NCBI RefSeq assembly: GCF_009720825.1
Contig: NZ_WNKY01000009.1
Location: 105,640-169,639 of the forward strand
Direction of reading: 5' to 3'
Source: Duganella radicis
Lineage (GTDB): Bacteria; Pseudomonadota; Gammaproteobacteria; Burkholderiales; Burkholderiaceae_D
DNA: 64,000 nt
Positions 15,428 through 24,386 of this stretch are shown here, one piece after another; the stretch's first letter is position 1, and every line of letters begins with the position of its first letter. A model generated the notes under the pieces. The model was given only the letters and a program-made list of their open reading frames with translations. It searched no databases and was not told the DNA's origin. The translations under genes were made by a program, and so were the position numbers.

Positions 15428-17852
15428 ACGCCGCAAACGCCTCCGCCGTCAGCGGCCGGCTGTAGTAATAGCCCTGCATTTCGTCGCACTGGTGCAGGCG
15501 CAGGTAATGCAGTTCCTCGCCAGTCTCCACGCCTTCCGCGATCACTTTGAAGCCCAGGATGTGGCCCAACGCGATCACCGAGCGCACGATGGCCGCCACC
15601 TTGGGCTCGGTCAGCATCTCGCGCGTGAAGGATTGGTCGATCTTGAGATAGTCGACCGGGAACTGCTTGAGGTAGGCCAGGCTGGAGTAGCCGGTGCCGA
15701 AGTCGTCGATCGATAGCGCCACGCCCAGTTGCTTGAGGCTTTCGATCACCGTCACCACTTCCTCGACGTTGTGCATCATCAGGCTTTCGGTCAGCTCCAG
15801 TTCCAGATACCGCGCATCCAGTCCGCTGTCCTCCAGCGCGGCGCGCACCTCGCTCAGCAGCACACGGTCGCGGAACTGGCGCGCCGACAGATTGACCGCC
15901 ACCCGCAGCGGCGGCAGGCCGGCCTGCTGCCAGGCCTTGTTCTGCGCGCAGGCGGTGCGCAGCACCCAGCGGCCGATGGCGACAATCAGGCCGGTTTCCT
16001 CGGCCACGCCGATGAAGCGCGCCGGCGACACCGCGCCCAGCCCCGGATGCTGCCAGCGGATCAGCGCCTCCATGCCGGTGACGGCGCCGCTGTGCAGGTC
16101 CACCTTGGGCTGGTACACCAGGCTTAACTGATCGCGCGCCAGCGCGTGCCGCAATTCCGATTCGATCAGCGCGCGCTCGGCCACGCGCGCGTGCATGTTC
16201 TCCTCGAAGAACTGCACCTGGTTGCGCCCGGCTTCCTTGGCGCGGTACATGGCGATGTCCGCGTGCCGCAGCAACTGCTCCGGATCGACGCCGTCGGCCG
16301 GGAACACGCTGATGCCGATGCTGCAGGTAACGGTCAGCACCTGCTGTTCCACCGCCACCGGCGCCGCCACCGCCTCCTGCACCAGCTGCAAGATACTGGC
16401 CATGGGCCGCTGATTGGCGATCGGCAGCAGCAGCACGAATTCATCGCCGCCCAGCCGCGCCACGGTGTCGCCATCGTTGGCGCAGGCGCGCAGGCGGTTG
16501 GCGATGGCGCACAGCAGCTGGTCGCCCAGCTGGTGGCCGAGGTGGTCGTTGATGAGCTTGAAGTTATCGAGGTCGATATACACCAGCCACAGGCTGTGCT
16601 TGAAGCGCTGCGAAAAGGTGACCGCCTGCGCCATGCGGTCCTTGAGCAGCACACGGTTGGGCAGGCCGGTCAGGGCGTCATGATTGGCCTGGTGTTCCAG
16701 CTGTTCCTGGTATTCCATGATGGCGGTCATGTCGGTCAGCACGCAGACATGGTGGCCGATGGCGTTGTCGCCGGCCAGCACCGGCGCCACGTGCAACTGG
16801 GTCCACAGCAGCGCGCCGTCGCGATGGCGCGGGCGCAGCATCAGCGTTTCCTCGTGGTGCGACTGCATCGCCGCTTGCAGCGCCTGATACTGCTCGTCGT
16901 GCGGCGGCAGGTCCAGCAGGGTTTCCAGCCGCCGTCCCAGCACGCTCTTGGGCGTATGGTCGAACAGGCGGACGAAGGCCGGATTGGCGTATTCGATCAG
17001 CTCGCCCTCGGAGGTGTGGGTGGTGATGGCGATGGCGTTGATGCTGGCCTCCAGCGCGCGGCTGCGCAGTTGCAGCGCCAGTTTCAGCTGCTCGCGTTCG
17101 GTGATGTCGTGGGCGAACACCAGCCGCGCCGGGCGGCCGGACAAGGTCACCGAGTGCGACGACACGTCCACCTGCATGCGGCTGCCGTCGCGCCGCATAT
17201 GAGTCCAGATGCCGGATTGCTCGGCGCCCTTGGCCGGCGCCGCCGCCAGATTGCGCGTCAGGCGCTCCTGCTGTTCCGGCGGGCGGATGTCGCGGATGGT
17301 CATTTGCAGGAATTCCGCTTCGGTGTGGCCGTACTGCGCCACGGCCGCCGCGTTCACCACCAGGAAGCGCAGCGTCTCCAGGTCGTACACCCACATCGGA
17401 TGCGGGTGGGCTTCGAACAGGTACTTGAAGCGCAGGCGCGACTCGTAGACATCGTAGTCGTCCAGCGGATAGCCCAGGCACAGGAAGGTGTGGTCGCGCC
17501 ACTCGATGGTCTGGGTGACCGGATGGCTGCCGCCGTCCTGCGCCACCAGCTCCACCTCGCCGCGCCAGTAACCGCGCATGCGGGCGGCGGGCAGGGCTTC
17601 GTTTTGCAGCATCGGCAACACCCAGGCCGCATACAGCTTGCTGGCCGGCGTGTGTGGCGCAAGCGGCCCCAGCACAGCGGCGGTGTGCTGGTTAAACGCC
17701 GTCAATTTGCCCGCCTCATCGATGGCGAAGGCGAAATAGGGACTGCTCCCGAACAGCTGGTCAAAGGCCGGGCCGGATTGCCTGCTGCTGCCGCGCTGGG
17801 GACGTCGGCGCGCGGGAGCACGGCTGTATGCTGGCTGCGGGAGAGTGTCCAT
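15306..17852 (-). CDS. PAS-GGDEF-EAL protein (cyclic di-GMP enzyme)
   Basis: 848 residues, cytoplasmic, with no membrane spans. About three PAS/PAC sensor units lie before residue 385. A GGDEF domain (about 390-555) has the intact active-site motif ARLGGDEFVLLL, and an EAL domain (about 570-800) has MEALIRWQHP, DDFGTGYSSL and KIDQSF. All key residues for making and hydrolysing cyclic di-GMP are present, so the net activity cannot be told. After the EAL domain is an unusual 40-residue Pro/Ala-rich tail ending RRHGPT, encoded antisense to the end of the MFS gene. This suggests loss of an earlier stop codon. Confidence 0.93.
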   Translation of the reverse strand: MDTLPQPAYSRAPARRRPQRGSSRQSGPAFDQLFGSSPYFAFAIDEAGKLTAFNQHTAAVLGPLAPHTPASKLYAAWVLPMLQNEALPAARMRGYWRGEVELVAQDGGSHPVTQTIEWRDHTFLCLGYPLDDYDVYESRLRFKYLFEAHPHPMWVYDLETLRFLVVNAAAVAQYGHTEAEFLQMTIRDIRPPEQQERLTRNLAAAPAKGAEQSGIWTHMRRDGSRMQVDVSSHSVTLSGRPARLVFAHDITEREQLKLALQLRSRALEASINAIAITTHTSEGELIEYANPAFVRLFDHTPKSVLGRRLETLLDLPPHDEQYQALQAAMQSHHEETLMLRPRHRDGALLWTQLHVAPVLAGDNAIGHHVCVLTDMTAIMEYQEQLEHQANHDALTGLPNRVLLKDRMAQAVTFSQRFKHSLWLVYIDLDNFKLINDHLGHQLGDQLLCAIANRLRACANDGDTVARLGGDEFVLLLPIANQRPMASILQLVQEAVAAPVAVEQQVLTVTCSIGISVFPADGVDPEQLLRHADIAMYRAKEAGRNQVQFFEENMHARVAERALIESELRHALARDQLSLVYQPKVDLHSGAVTGMEALIRWQHPGLGAVSPARFIGVAEETGLIVAIGRWVLRTACAQNKAWQQAGLPPLRVAVNLSARQFRDRVLLSEVRAALEDSGLDARYLELELTESLMMHNVEEVVTVIESLKQLGVALSIDDFGTGYSSLAYLKQFPVDYLKIDQSFTREMLTEPKVAAIVRSVIALGHILGFKVIAEGVETGEELHYLRLHQCDEMQGYYYSRPLTAEAFAAFISRPAPAAPASAGAARPAAPAPAHTPAPPPRPARRHGPT

Positions 17853-17963
17853 CTGGTGTCGCCCGGGTAAAGATGATGTCGCTTGATACTAGCCAAGATG
17901 GTAAAAACTTGTCGCACGGCTAGCCCGTGCGCGCGCCCCCCGGGCGGGACGCGCCGTTGCGGC

Positions 17964-19022
17964 TCAGGACGGTTCTTTCAGCGTGGCCATGTCGATCACG
18001 AAGCGGTACTTGACGTCGTTCTTGACGAGGCGCTCGTAAGCCTGGTTGATGTCCTGAATGGCAATCATTTCCACGTCGCTGACGATGTTGTGCTCGGCAC
18101 AGAAGTCCATCATCTCTTGCGTTTCCTTCAGTCCGCCGATGGCCGAGCCCGCCACAGACTTGCGGCCGAGGATGAGGTTGACGCCGGCCGGCGGCGGATC
18201 GAGCTCGGTCAGCACGCCCACCATGGCCATGGTGCGGTCGCGGCGCAGCAGTGTCAGATAGGGATTGATATCGTGCGGCACCGGGATGGTGTTGAGCAGG
18301 AAATCGAAGCTGTTGGCGTGGGCCCGCATGGCGGCCGGATCGGTGGACAGCAGCACGTCATCGGCGCCGAGGCGCTGGGCGTCCTTGCCCTTGTCCGGCG
18401 AGGTGGTGATCATCACCACTTTGGCGCCCATGGCCTTGGCGAACTTCACGCCCATGTGGCCGAGGCCGCCGAGGCCGATCACGCCCACCTTCTGGCCCGG
18501 GCCGACCTGCCAGTGGCGCAGCGGCGAGTAGGTGGTGATGCCGGCGCACAGCAGCGGCGCCACGGCTTTCAGATCCAGCTGGTCGGATACCTTGACCACG
18601 AAATGCTCGTCGACCACGATCAGGTCGGAGTAGCCGCCGTAGGTGGGGGCGCCGCTGTCGCGTTCGCGGCCGTTGTAGGTGACGGTCATGCCATTCTCGC
18701 AGTACTGTTCGAGATCTTCCTCGCAGGCCGGGCAGTGGCGGCAGGAATCGACCAGGCAGCCGACGCCGGCCAGGTCGCCGACCTTGAACTTGTGCACGCC
18801 GCTGCCGACCTGCGTCACGCGGCCGATGATTTCGTGGCCCGGCACCATGGGGTAGATCGAGCCGCCCCAGTCGTCGCGCGCCTGGTGCAGGTCGGAGTGG
18901 CAGACCCCGGAGTAGAGGATTTCAATCACCACGTCGCTGGCCTTCGGCGCGCGGCGCTCGAAACTGAACGGGACGAGGTGGGAATGTTTGTCGTGGGCGG
19001 CATAGCCGTGCGCCTGGAACAT
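17964..19022 (-). CDS. Zinc-dependent alcohol dehydrogenase, YahK/AdhC-like
   Basis: A 352-residue medium-chain dehydrogenase of the cinnamyl-alcohol/aldehyde-reductase branch. Catalytic zinc ligands are Cys41 and His63 (GVCHSDLH, PGHE), plus the Cys in LLCAGITTYSPL. The structural zinc set is CxxCxxC...C at 94, 97, 100 and 108. The nucleotide motif GLGGLGHMG is followed by TTSP, the small polar pair typical of NADP(H) preference. It probably reduces a range of aldehydes. AAGGAG lies before the ATG. It is divergent from a LysR gene that may control it. Confidence 0.92.
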   Translation of the reverse strand: MFQAHGYAAHDKHSHLVPFSFERRAPKASDVVIEILYSGVCHSDLHQARDDWGGSIYPMVPGHEIIGRVTQVGSGVHKFKVGDLAGVGCLVDSCRHCPACEEDLEQYCENGMTVTYNGRERDSGAPTYGGYSDLIVVDEHFVVKVSDQLDLKAVAPLLCAGITTYSPLRHWQVGPGQKVGVIGLGGLGHMGVKFAKAMGAKVVMITTSPDKGKDAQRLGADDVLLSTDPAAMRAHANSFDFLLNTIPVPHDINPYLTLLRRDRTMAMVGVLTELDPPPAGVNLILGRKSVAGSAIGGLKETQEMMDFCAEHNIVSDVEMIAIQDINQAYERLVKNDVKYRFVIDMATLKEPS

Positions 19023-19126
19023 GGAGAACTCCTTCGATTGTTATCAGTTGTTGCACTATAATTGTTGGCCTATGCAGCAAACAAGCGCGTTCATCTGCAT
19101 GGTTTAAACAGGGAATTTGCACAATC

Positions 19127-20011
19127 ATGCAACTCGATAATCTCTCGCACCTGGCGGTGTTCGCCGCGGTGGCGCGGCATGGCAGCTTCCGCAAGGCGGC
19201 GGCGGAACTGGCCTTGTCGGCGTCGGCGGTCAGCTATGCGGTGCGCACGCTGGAGGACCGGCTGGGTGTGGGCCTGTTCAACCGCACCACGCGCAGCGTG
19301 GCCCTGACCGAGGCCGGCAAGCACTTGCTGGAGCGCCTGCAACCGGCGCTGGGCGGCGTCAATCTGGCGCTGGAGGAGATGAATATGTTCCGCGCCTCGC
19401 CGGCCGGCACCTTGCGCATCAACAGCTCGCGCGATGCGGCGGTGATGGTGATCGGGCCGTTGATCCGGCGCTATCTGGATGCGTATCCGGACATCTCGCT
19501 GGATATCGTCAGCGATGACGGTTTGATCGATATTGTCGAACGCGGTTTTGATCTCGGCATCCGCTACGAGGAGCATGTGCCGGAGGACATGATCGCGGTG
19601 CCGGTGTGGCCGGCGCAGCGTTTTGTGGTGGTCGGTTCGCCCGAGTATTTCGAGCGGCATGGCGTGCCCCGGCATCCGGACGATCTGGCGCGCCACAACT
19701 GTGTGCGCTACCGCTTCCCGCGCGGGAATTACTACAAATGGGAGCTGGGCAAGGGCGACATCAAGCTGGAGGTGGGCGTGCCGGGACGGCTGTCGGTGGG
19801 CGATTCGCAACTGGCCTTGCGGGCGGCGCTGGATGGCGTGGCGATCACGTTTTTGCCGGAGTTCCGTCTGCTGCCGTTCATCGCCTCGGGCCAGCTGGTG
19901 TGCGTGCTGGAGGACTGGTGTCCGCCGACCACCGGGCTGATGATGTACTACCCGCGCCAGCGGCGCATGTCATCGGCCTTGCGCGCCTTCATCGACATGG
20001 CGCGCGCTTGA
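19127..20011 (+). CDS. LysR-family transcriptional regulator
   Basis: 294 residues. The N-terminal HTH is HLAVFAAVARHGSFRKAAAELALSASAVSYAVRTLE (residues 7-41), and a LysR substrate domain follows, with FDLGIRYEEHVPEDM near 144. This is the AaeR/CrgA-like group. It lies back-to-back with the zinc dehydrogenase, with 104 bases between the starts, so the dehydrogenase is the likely target. The effector, perhaps an aldehyde or aromatic compound, is inference. Confidence 0.93.
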   Translation: MQLDNLSHLAVFAAVARHGSFRKAAAELALSASAVSYAVRTLEDRLGVGLFNRTTRSVALTEAGKHLLERLQPALGGVNLALEEMNMFRASPAGTLRINSSRDAAVMVIGPLIRRYLDAYPDISLDIVSDDGLIDIVERGFDLGIRYEEHVPEDMIAVPVWPAQRFVVVGSPEYFERHGVPRHPDDLARHNCVRYRFPRGNYYKWELGKGDIKLEVGVPGRLSVGDSQLALRAALDGVAITFLPEFRLLPFIASGQLVCVLEDWCPPTTGLMMYYPRQRRMSSALRAFIDMARA

Positions 20012-20090
20012 TCTGCGTCAGTGCCGGGCCCGATTGCTGCAACTGCTGAGGCGCCTGGCGGTCGAATCCAGATTCATGGAGGAGGCCATC

Positions 20091-20420
20091 ATGTTGCATA
20101 CCAACGAAATCCAGCATCGCTTTTATTTTGTCGAACGCGCGGTAAGGCTGGCGGCGCAGGCCGCCTCCGCCGAACCGGCCTTGCCGCGCGAGTTGCGCGA
20201 CTGTCTTGAACGCCTGGACAAGCACGCCGACGCCGCGCGCGAGATCCTGCCCACCAATGACGAACTGCGCATCCGCAAACTGGTGCGCGACATGGAAGTG
20301 CTGGCGGACCGCGCCAAGCGCATCTGCAACTACATCCCCACACTTTCCGGTCAGATCAAAGGCGCCGTCACGCACCTGCACAGCCAGATGCAGGAACTAA
20401 AGCGCGACATGAGTGTCTGA
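20091..20420 (+). CDS. Small helical hypothetical protein, 109 aa
   Basis: Unrecognised. A strong GGAGGAGG ribosome site lies before the ATG at 20091, so the longer in-frame start at 20034 is less likely. The whole product is predicted helical and charged (RELRDCLERLDKHADAAREIL, DELRIRKLVRDMEVLADRAKR), suggesting a soluble helical bundle or coiled coil. It is followed after 15 bases by a tiny membrane-protein gene. Confidence 0.65.
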   Translation: MLHTNEIQHRFYFVERAVRLAAQAASAEPALPRELRDCLERLDKHADAAREILPTNDELRIRKLVRDMEVLADRAKRICNYIPTLSGQIKGAVTHLHSQMQELKRDMSV

Positions 20421-20435
20421 CGGAGGCAGAAGATC

Positions 20436-20687
20436 ATGGACCACAAAAAGAGCATGCGGAATCAATTGATCCGTTTGGCGTATAGCCTTGTTTTCTTTAT
20501 CGCCTTTACCGCCGTTGCTGTTCTGGCGGATCTATTGTCGGAAGGAATTCGGCAATTAGGTGTTGCTGACTTTACTTATTATTTGGTCGCGTTGACCGCG
20601 CGCTTGATGCTTGTCGTCGACGTGCTTCTATTTTGTTATGCCGCGCTGTTTTCAGCTTGGGATTTTCTGAAAGGACAAACGGAATGA
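20436..20687 (+). CDS. Small two-span membrane protein, 83 aa
   Basis: Unrecognised. There are two hydrophobic helices, near residues 11-35 (IRLAYSLVFFIAFTAVAVLADLL) and 47-75 (YYLVALTARLMLVVDVLLFCYAALFSAW), with a basic N-terminus (MDHKKSMRNQ). GGAGGC lies before the ATG. Its stop overlaps the next start by four bases (ATGA), so the two are coupled. This stretch is less GC-rich than its neighbours, a hint of recent arrival. Confidence 0.65.
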   Translation: MDHKKSMRNQLIRLAYSLVFFIAFTAVAVLADLLSEGIRQLGVADFTYYLVALTARLMLVVDVLLFCYAALFSAWDFLKGQTE

Positions 20688-20851
20688 ATGACGATCCACG
20701 TGGTAAGGAAGAAAATTACGCAAAGCGTATGTTTAAGGAAAGCTTGCGCTTTTATTTTGCCCCTCTCATTGGCGCGGTCCGAGGCGCGGTCCGCGCTGTG
20801 AAAGCTGAAATGAGGCGCGCCGACCGCGAGCGCGAGCGGCTGCGACGTTGA
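20684..20851 (+). CDS. Tiny basic hypothetical protein, 55 aa
   Basis: Unrecognised. It starts MNDDPRGKEENYAKRM and ends in a strongly basic amphipathic stretch (AVKAEMRRADRERERLRR). A ribosome site AAAGGAC precedes the start, which overlaps the upstream stop by four bases. The middle (FYFAPLIGAVRGAVRAV) could lie along a membrane, fitting the coupled membrane protein. It ends three bases before the convergent CoA-transferase gene. Confidence 0.55.
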   Translation: MNDDPRGKEENYAKRMFKESLRFYFAPLIGAVRGAVRAVKAEMRRADRERERLRR

Positions 20852-20854
20852 TCG

Positions 20855-22084
20855 CTACAAAACGCCCTTCGCGCGCAGGGCGGCGATGTCTTCGTCGCTG
20901 CGGCCCAGCAGCTCGCGCAGCACGGAGTCGGTGTGCTGGCCCAGCAGTGGCGGGGCGACGGCGTGGTCGGTCGGCGTGGCCGACATGCGCATCGGGCTGC
21001 GCACCAGTTTGGTGGTGCCGGCGGTCGGATGCGGCACGTCCATCACGATGCCGCGCGCTTGCACTTGCGGGTTCCGGTACACCTCGTCGAGGTTGTTGAT
21101 CGGGCCGCAGGGGACGCCGACTTCCTCCAGCCTGCCGATCCAGAAATCGCGCGGCTGTTGCAGCACCATCCCGGCCAGGATGGGCACCAGTTCGTCGCGG
21201 TTCTTCACGCGCAGCGGGTTGGTGGCGTAGCGTTCATGGAAGGCGAGGTCGGCGCGGCCGCCGGCCTCGACAAATTTCTGGTACTGCCCGTCGTTGCCGG
21301 TGGCGACGATGATGTAGCCGTCCGAACACTGGAAGGTTTGATACGGCACGATGTTCGGATGCGCGTTGCCCCAGCGCTTGGGCGGCTTGCCGCTGTTCAG
21401 ATAGTTGCTGCCGGCGTTGGCCAGCATGGCCACCTGCACATCCAGCAAGGCCATGTCGATGTACTGGCCTTCGCCGCTGCGGTCGCGGTGCGTCAGCGCG
21501 GCCAGGATGGCGATGGTGGCGTACATGCCGGTCATCAGGTCGGTCAGCGCCACGCCGGCTTTTTGCGGACCGCCGCCCGGCAAATCGTCGCGCTCGCCGG
21601 TCACCGACATCAGGCCACCCATGCCCTGGATCAGGAAGTCATAGCCGGCGCGGTGCGCGTACGGGCCGTCCTGGCCGAAGCCGGTCACCGAGCAGTAGAC
21701 CAGGTCCGGCTTGATGGCTTTCAATGACTCATAGTCGAGGCCGTAGCGCTTGAGCTGGCCGACCTTGTAATTCTCCAGCACCACATCGCTTTGCGCCGCC
21801 AGCTCGCGCAGCAGTTGCTGGCCTTCGGCACTGGCGATGTCCACCGTGACGGAGCGTTTGCCGCGATTGGCGGACAGGTAGTAGGCCGCTTCGGTGGTGT
21901 CCCTGCCATCGGCGTCGCGCGCATACGGCGGCCCCCAGGCGCGCGTATCGTCGCCGTTGCCGGGACGTTCGATCTTGATCACGTCGGCGCCGAGATCGGC
22001 CAGATTCTGCGAGCACCACGGTCCCGCCAGTACGCGGCTCAGGTCGAGCACGCGGATATGGCCCAGCGCTTTTTGAGCTGTCAT
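20855..22084 (-). CDS. CaiB/BaiF family (class III) CoA-transferase
   Basis: 409 residues with the full class III fold. LDLSRVLAGPWCSQNLADLGADVIKIERP (residues 13-41) is the family hallmark, the presumed nucleophile Asp is in VALTDLMTGMYA near 185, and GIPVGP-like GVPCGPINNLDEV is near 328. These enzymes move CoA between dicarboxylic or hydroxy acids. This sequence resembles the succinyl-CoA:hydroxymethylglutarate (SUGCT-like) group, but the substrate pair cannot be fixed. It stands alone with no beta-oxidation partner next to it. Confidence 0.92.
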   Translation of the reverse strand: MTAQKALGHIRVLDLSRVLAGPWCSQNLADLGADVIKIERPGNGDDTRAWGPPYARDADGRDTTEAAYYLSANRGKRSVTVDIASAEGQQLLRELAAQSDVVLENYKVGQLKRYGLDYESLKAIKPDLVYCSVTGFGQDGPYAHRAGYDFLIQGMGGLMSVTGERDDLPGGGPQKAGVALTDLMTGMYATIAILAALTHRDRSGEGQYIDMALLDVQVAMLANAGSNYLNSGKPPKRWGNAHPNIVPYQTFQCSDGYIIVATGNDGQYQKFVEAGGRADLAFHERYATNPLRVKNRDELVPILAGMVLQQPRDFWIGRLEEVGVPCGPINNLDEVYRNPQVQARGIVMDVPHPTAGTTKLVRSPMRMSATPTDHAVAPPLLGQHTDSVLRELLGRSDEDIAALRAKGVL

Positions 22085-22129
22085 GAGGTTTACCTTTTGA
22101 GTAATTCAGGCCGCTAGTGTGGCGGGGCG

Positions 22130-22843
22130 TCATTTTTTTTGCAAGTCGGCCGCCACCGCCTGCGCGGCCCGCCAGCGCAGCGCCGGCGAGGGATAATCGG
22201 CCTTGCTCAGGCGCGGCCAGTCGCTGGCGCGCATCATCTTGCGGAAATAGCCGGCCAGGCGCTCGGCCGGCCAGCCGGCGCGCCACGCCAGCCGCAGGCC
22301 CTCGCGGTCGGCCTCCTCTTCCTGCGCGTAGTTGAGCGCGGCCAGCTTGCCCATCAAGCCGCGGTCGTGGTCGACCGCGTGTTCCAGCTCGATGAAGGGG
22401 CGCTGCTCCCACGCCGGTTCCAGCCGCAGCGCCGCCTCGTACTCTTTCAGGTTGTGATGCAAGGCCGCGTGCTCGATCTCGTGCGCCAGCAGCATCGCCA
22501 GTTCCGCGTCGTTCAGTCCGAGACGGTCGACATAGGGTTTGCTGACCAGGATTTTGCCGCCCGCCATGCAGTCGGCGCTTTGCTCGCTGTCGTCGGTGGT
22601 GTGGATTTCCCATGCCCAGTTCGCCGTCTCGGGATAGTCGCGCCGCGCCTGCGCGATCAGCACCCCGGCGATGGTGCGCACGCGGGCGGTGAATTGCGCG
22701 TCGCGGTCGATCACATGCTCGGCCATGCGCCCGCCGTACAGAATGGCGGCGCGCGCCATCACCTCGTCCTGCGTGGGCGTGGCGGCATGGGCCAGTTGGG
22801 CGGCTAGCAGCAGGGCGTAGATTTGTGATAACGTTGCTCTCAT
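22130..22843 (-). CDS. M48-family periplasmic zinc peptidase
   Basis: 237 residues after a start at 22843. A signal peptide MRATLSQIYALLLAAQLAHA is cleaved near residue 20. The gluzincin motif HEIEH near 146-150 and the downstream EEEADREG supply the zinc ligands, as in Oma1/BepA/LoiP-type metalloproteases. It probably degrades or refolds misassembled envelope proteins. The C-terminus ends QKK with no TPR domain. The start codon shares a CATG palindrome with the divergent glycerophosphodiesterase start. Confidence 0.85.
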   Translation of the reverse strand: MRATLSQIYALLLAAQLAHAATPTQDEVMARAAILYGGRMAEHVIDRDAQFTARVRTIAGVLIAQARRDYPETANWAWEIHTTDDSEQSADCMAGGKILVSKPYVDRLGLNDAELAMLLAHEIEHAALHHNLKEYEAALRLEPAWEQRPFIELEHAVDHDRGLMGKLAALNYAQEEEADREGLRLAWRAGWPAERLAGYFRKMMRASDWPRLSKADYPSPALRWRAAQAVAADLQKK

Positions 22844-23591
22844 GTGGCCATACCCCAAAATTGTTGCGCATCGCGGCGGCGGCACGCTGGCGCCGGAAAA
22901 CACCATCGCCGGCTTGCGCGCCGGTCTCGCCTACGGTTTCCGCGCCGTCGAGTTCGACGTCATGCTGTCACGCGACGGCATCGGCATGGTGGTGCACGAC
23001 CCGGACTTCGGCCGCACCGTGGCCGGGCAGGGCAGCGTGGCGCAGACCGACGCCGCCGCGCTGGCCGGCATGGACGCCGGCAGCTGGTTCGGCGAGGCAT
23101 TCCGTAACGAGCCTGTACCGTTCTACACCCAGTTCATCGATTATTGCAAGGCGCAGCGCATCTGGATGAATGTGGAGATCAAGCCTGCCGATGGTTTCGA
23201 GGCCGCCACCGGCGCCTGGGTGGCGAAAGTGACGCGCGACAGCTACAGCGCCGAACTGGCGGCCGGCGATCCGGCCCGGTATCCGCTGCTCTCGTCCTTC
23301 AGTTTTGACGCGCTGGCCGCCGCCCGCGACACCGCCCCCGAGCTGCCGCGCGGCTACCTGCTGGACAAGATTCCGGCCGACTGGCAGCAACAGGCCGAAC
23401 AGCTGGGCGCGGTCGCCATCCACACCAATCACAAGCACCTGACGCCGCAACTGGCGGCGCGGATCAAGGCCGCCGGCTATGGCCTGTTCTGCTACACCGT
23501 CAACGATCCCGCGCGCGGCAGCGAGATTCTGGCCTGGGGCGTGGACGGTTTCTGCACCGACCGCATCGACCTGATCGGCCCAGACTTCTGA
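22842..23591 (+). CDS. ugpQ: Glycerophosphodiester phosphodiesterase
   Basis: 249 residues of the GDPD family, cytoplasmic. The motif VAHRGGGTLAPENT at residues 8-21 carries the catalytic His and the Glu of the HRG and PENT elements. EFDVMLSRDG near 37 and VVHDPDF near 50 complete the metal and acid-base site, and NVEIKP is near 110. It hydrolyses glycerophosphodiesters to glycerol-3-phosphate and an alcohol. The start ATG at 22842 overlaps the opposite gene start; the protein begins right at the family's normal N-terminus, so the start is firm. Confidence 0.93.
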   Translation: MWPYPKIVAHRGGGTLAPENTIAGLRAGLAYGFRAVEFDVMLSRDGIGMVVHDPDFGRTVAGQGSVAQTDAAALAGMDAGSWFGEAFRNEPVPFYTQFIDYCKAQRIWMNVEIKPADGFEAATGAWVAKVTRDSYSAELAAGDPARYPLLSSFSFDALAAARDTAPELPRGYLLDKIPADWQQQAEQLGAVAIHTNHKHLTPQLAARIKAAGYGLFCYTVNDPARGSEILAWGVDGFCTDRIDLIGPDF

Positions 23592-23671
23592 CCCGGCGAT
23601 TTTCATAAAAATTTTTTTTGCTCCCCGCGTCCTTTCGGAGTATATATTTCGAAGGAAAAGAGGAGGGGAGC

Positions 23672-24304
23672 ATGCAGCCAGCGCTTACGTCCTACGCGGT
23701 CGCCACTTACCTGGACGCCGCCCTGAATCACATGGACATCGCCATCTTTGTGGTCGATGTGGAACTGCATCTGCTGCATGCGAACGCCGCCGCGACCGAA
23801 CTGCTGCAACGTGATACGGCTTTGCGCCTGCATGGCGACAAGCTGCTGCAGGACGCGGTCAGCGGCGAGCGCTCGCTGGCGCAACTGGTCGCCGCCGTGC
23901 TCGATCCTGCAAGCGATACAGATAATCCGCATGCCTTCAGCCTGCCGCGTCATAACCGCCAGCCGCTGCTGTTGACCGCCGTGCCCCATGTGCCATCGCG
24001 GGAGCTGCCGTCGCTGCCGCCGTGCGCCATCGTCATGGCCAGCGATCCCGAAACCCACCGCCTGCCGCGCCAGCTGTTGATGGAACTGTTCGACCTCACC
24101 CCGGCCGAAGCCGGCGTGGCGCAGGCACTGGCGCATGGCGCGGCGCTGGAAGATATCGCCGCCGCGCTCGACATCAGCCTGCACACCGTCAAGACCCATT
24201 TGCAGAAGCTGTTCCGCAAGACCGGCACGCGCCGCCAGGGCGAGCTGGTGTCCATCCTGCACGGCATGCCGGCCGCCTCGGTGCATGCTCAATCGTTTGA
24301 GTGA
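23672..24304 (+). CDS. LuxR-type HTH regulator with PAS-like N-terminus
   Basis: 210 residues. A GerE/LuxR HTH lies near residues 142-200: FDLTPAEAGVAQALAHGAALEDIAAALDISLHTVKTHLQKLF. The N-terminal half (IFVVDVELHLLHANAAATELL) looks like a PAS sensor fold. No receiver aspartate is present, so it is not a response regulator. A strong AGGAGGGG ribosome site selects the ATG at 23672. The next gene encodes a small exported protein, perhaps a target; this is inference. Confidence 0.85.
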   Translation: MQPALTSYAVATYLDAALNHMDIAIFVVDVELHLLHANAAATELLQRDTALRLHGDKLLQDAVSGERSLAQLVAAVLDPASDTDNPHAFSLPRHNRQPLLLTAVPHVPSRELPSLPPCAIVMASDPETHRLPRQLLMELFDLTPAEAGVAQALAHGAALEDIAAALDISLHTVKTHLQKLFRKTGTRRQGELVSILHGMPAASVHAQSFE

Positions 24305-24386
24305 TGCCTTGCCGCGCCCCGCTGCCTAGACTTGTTGAAGCGCCACCCGCGCGTGGCGCGCTCTCATCCAAAACTAGGAGCACATC

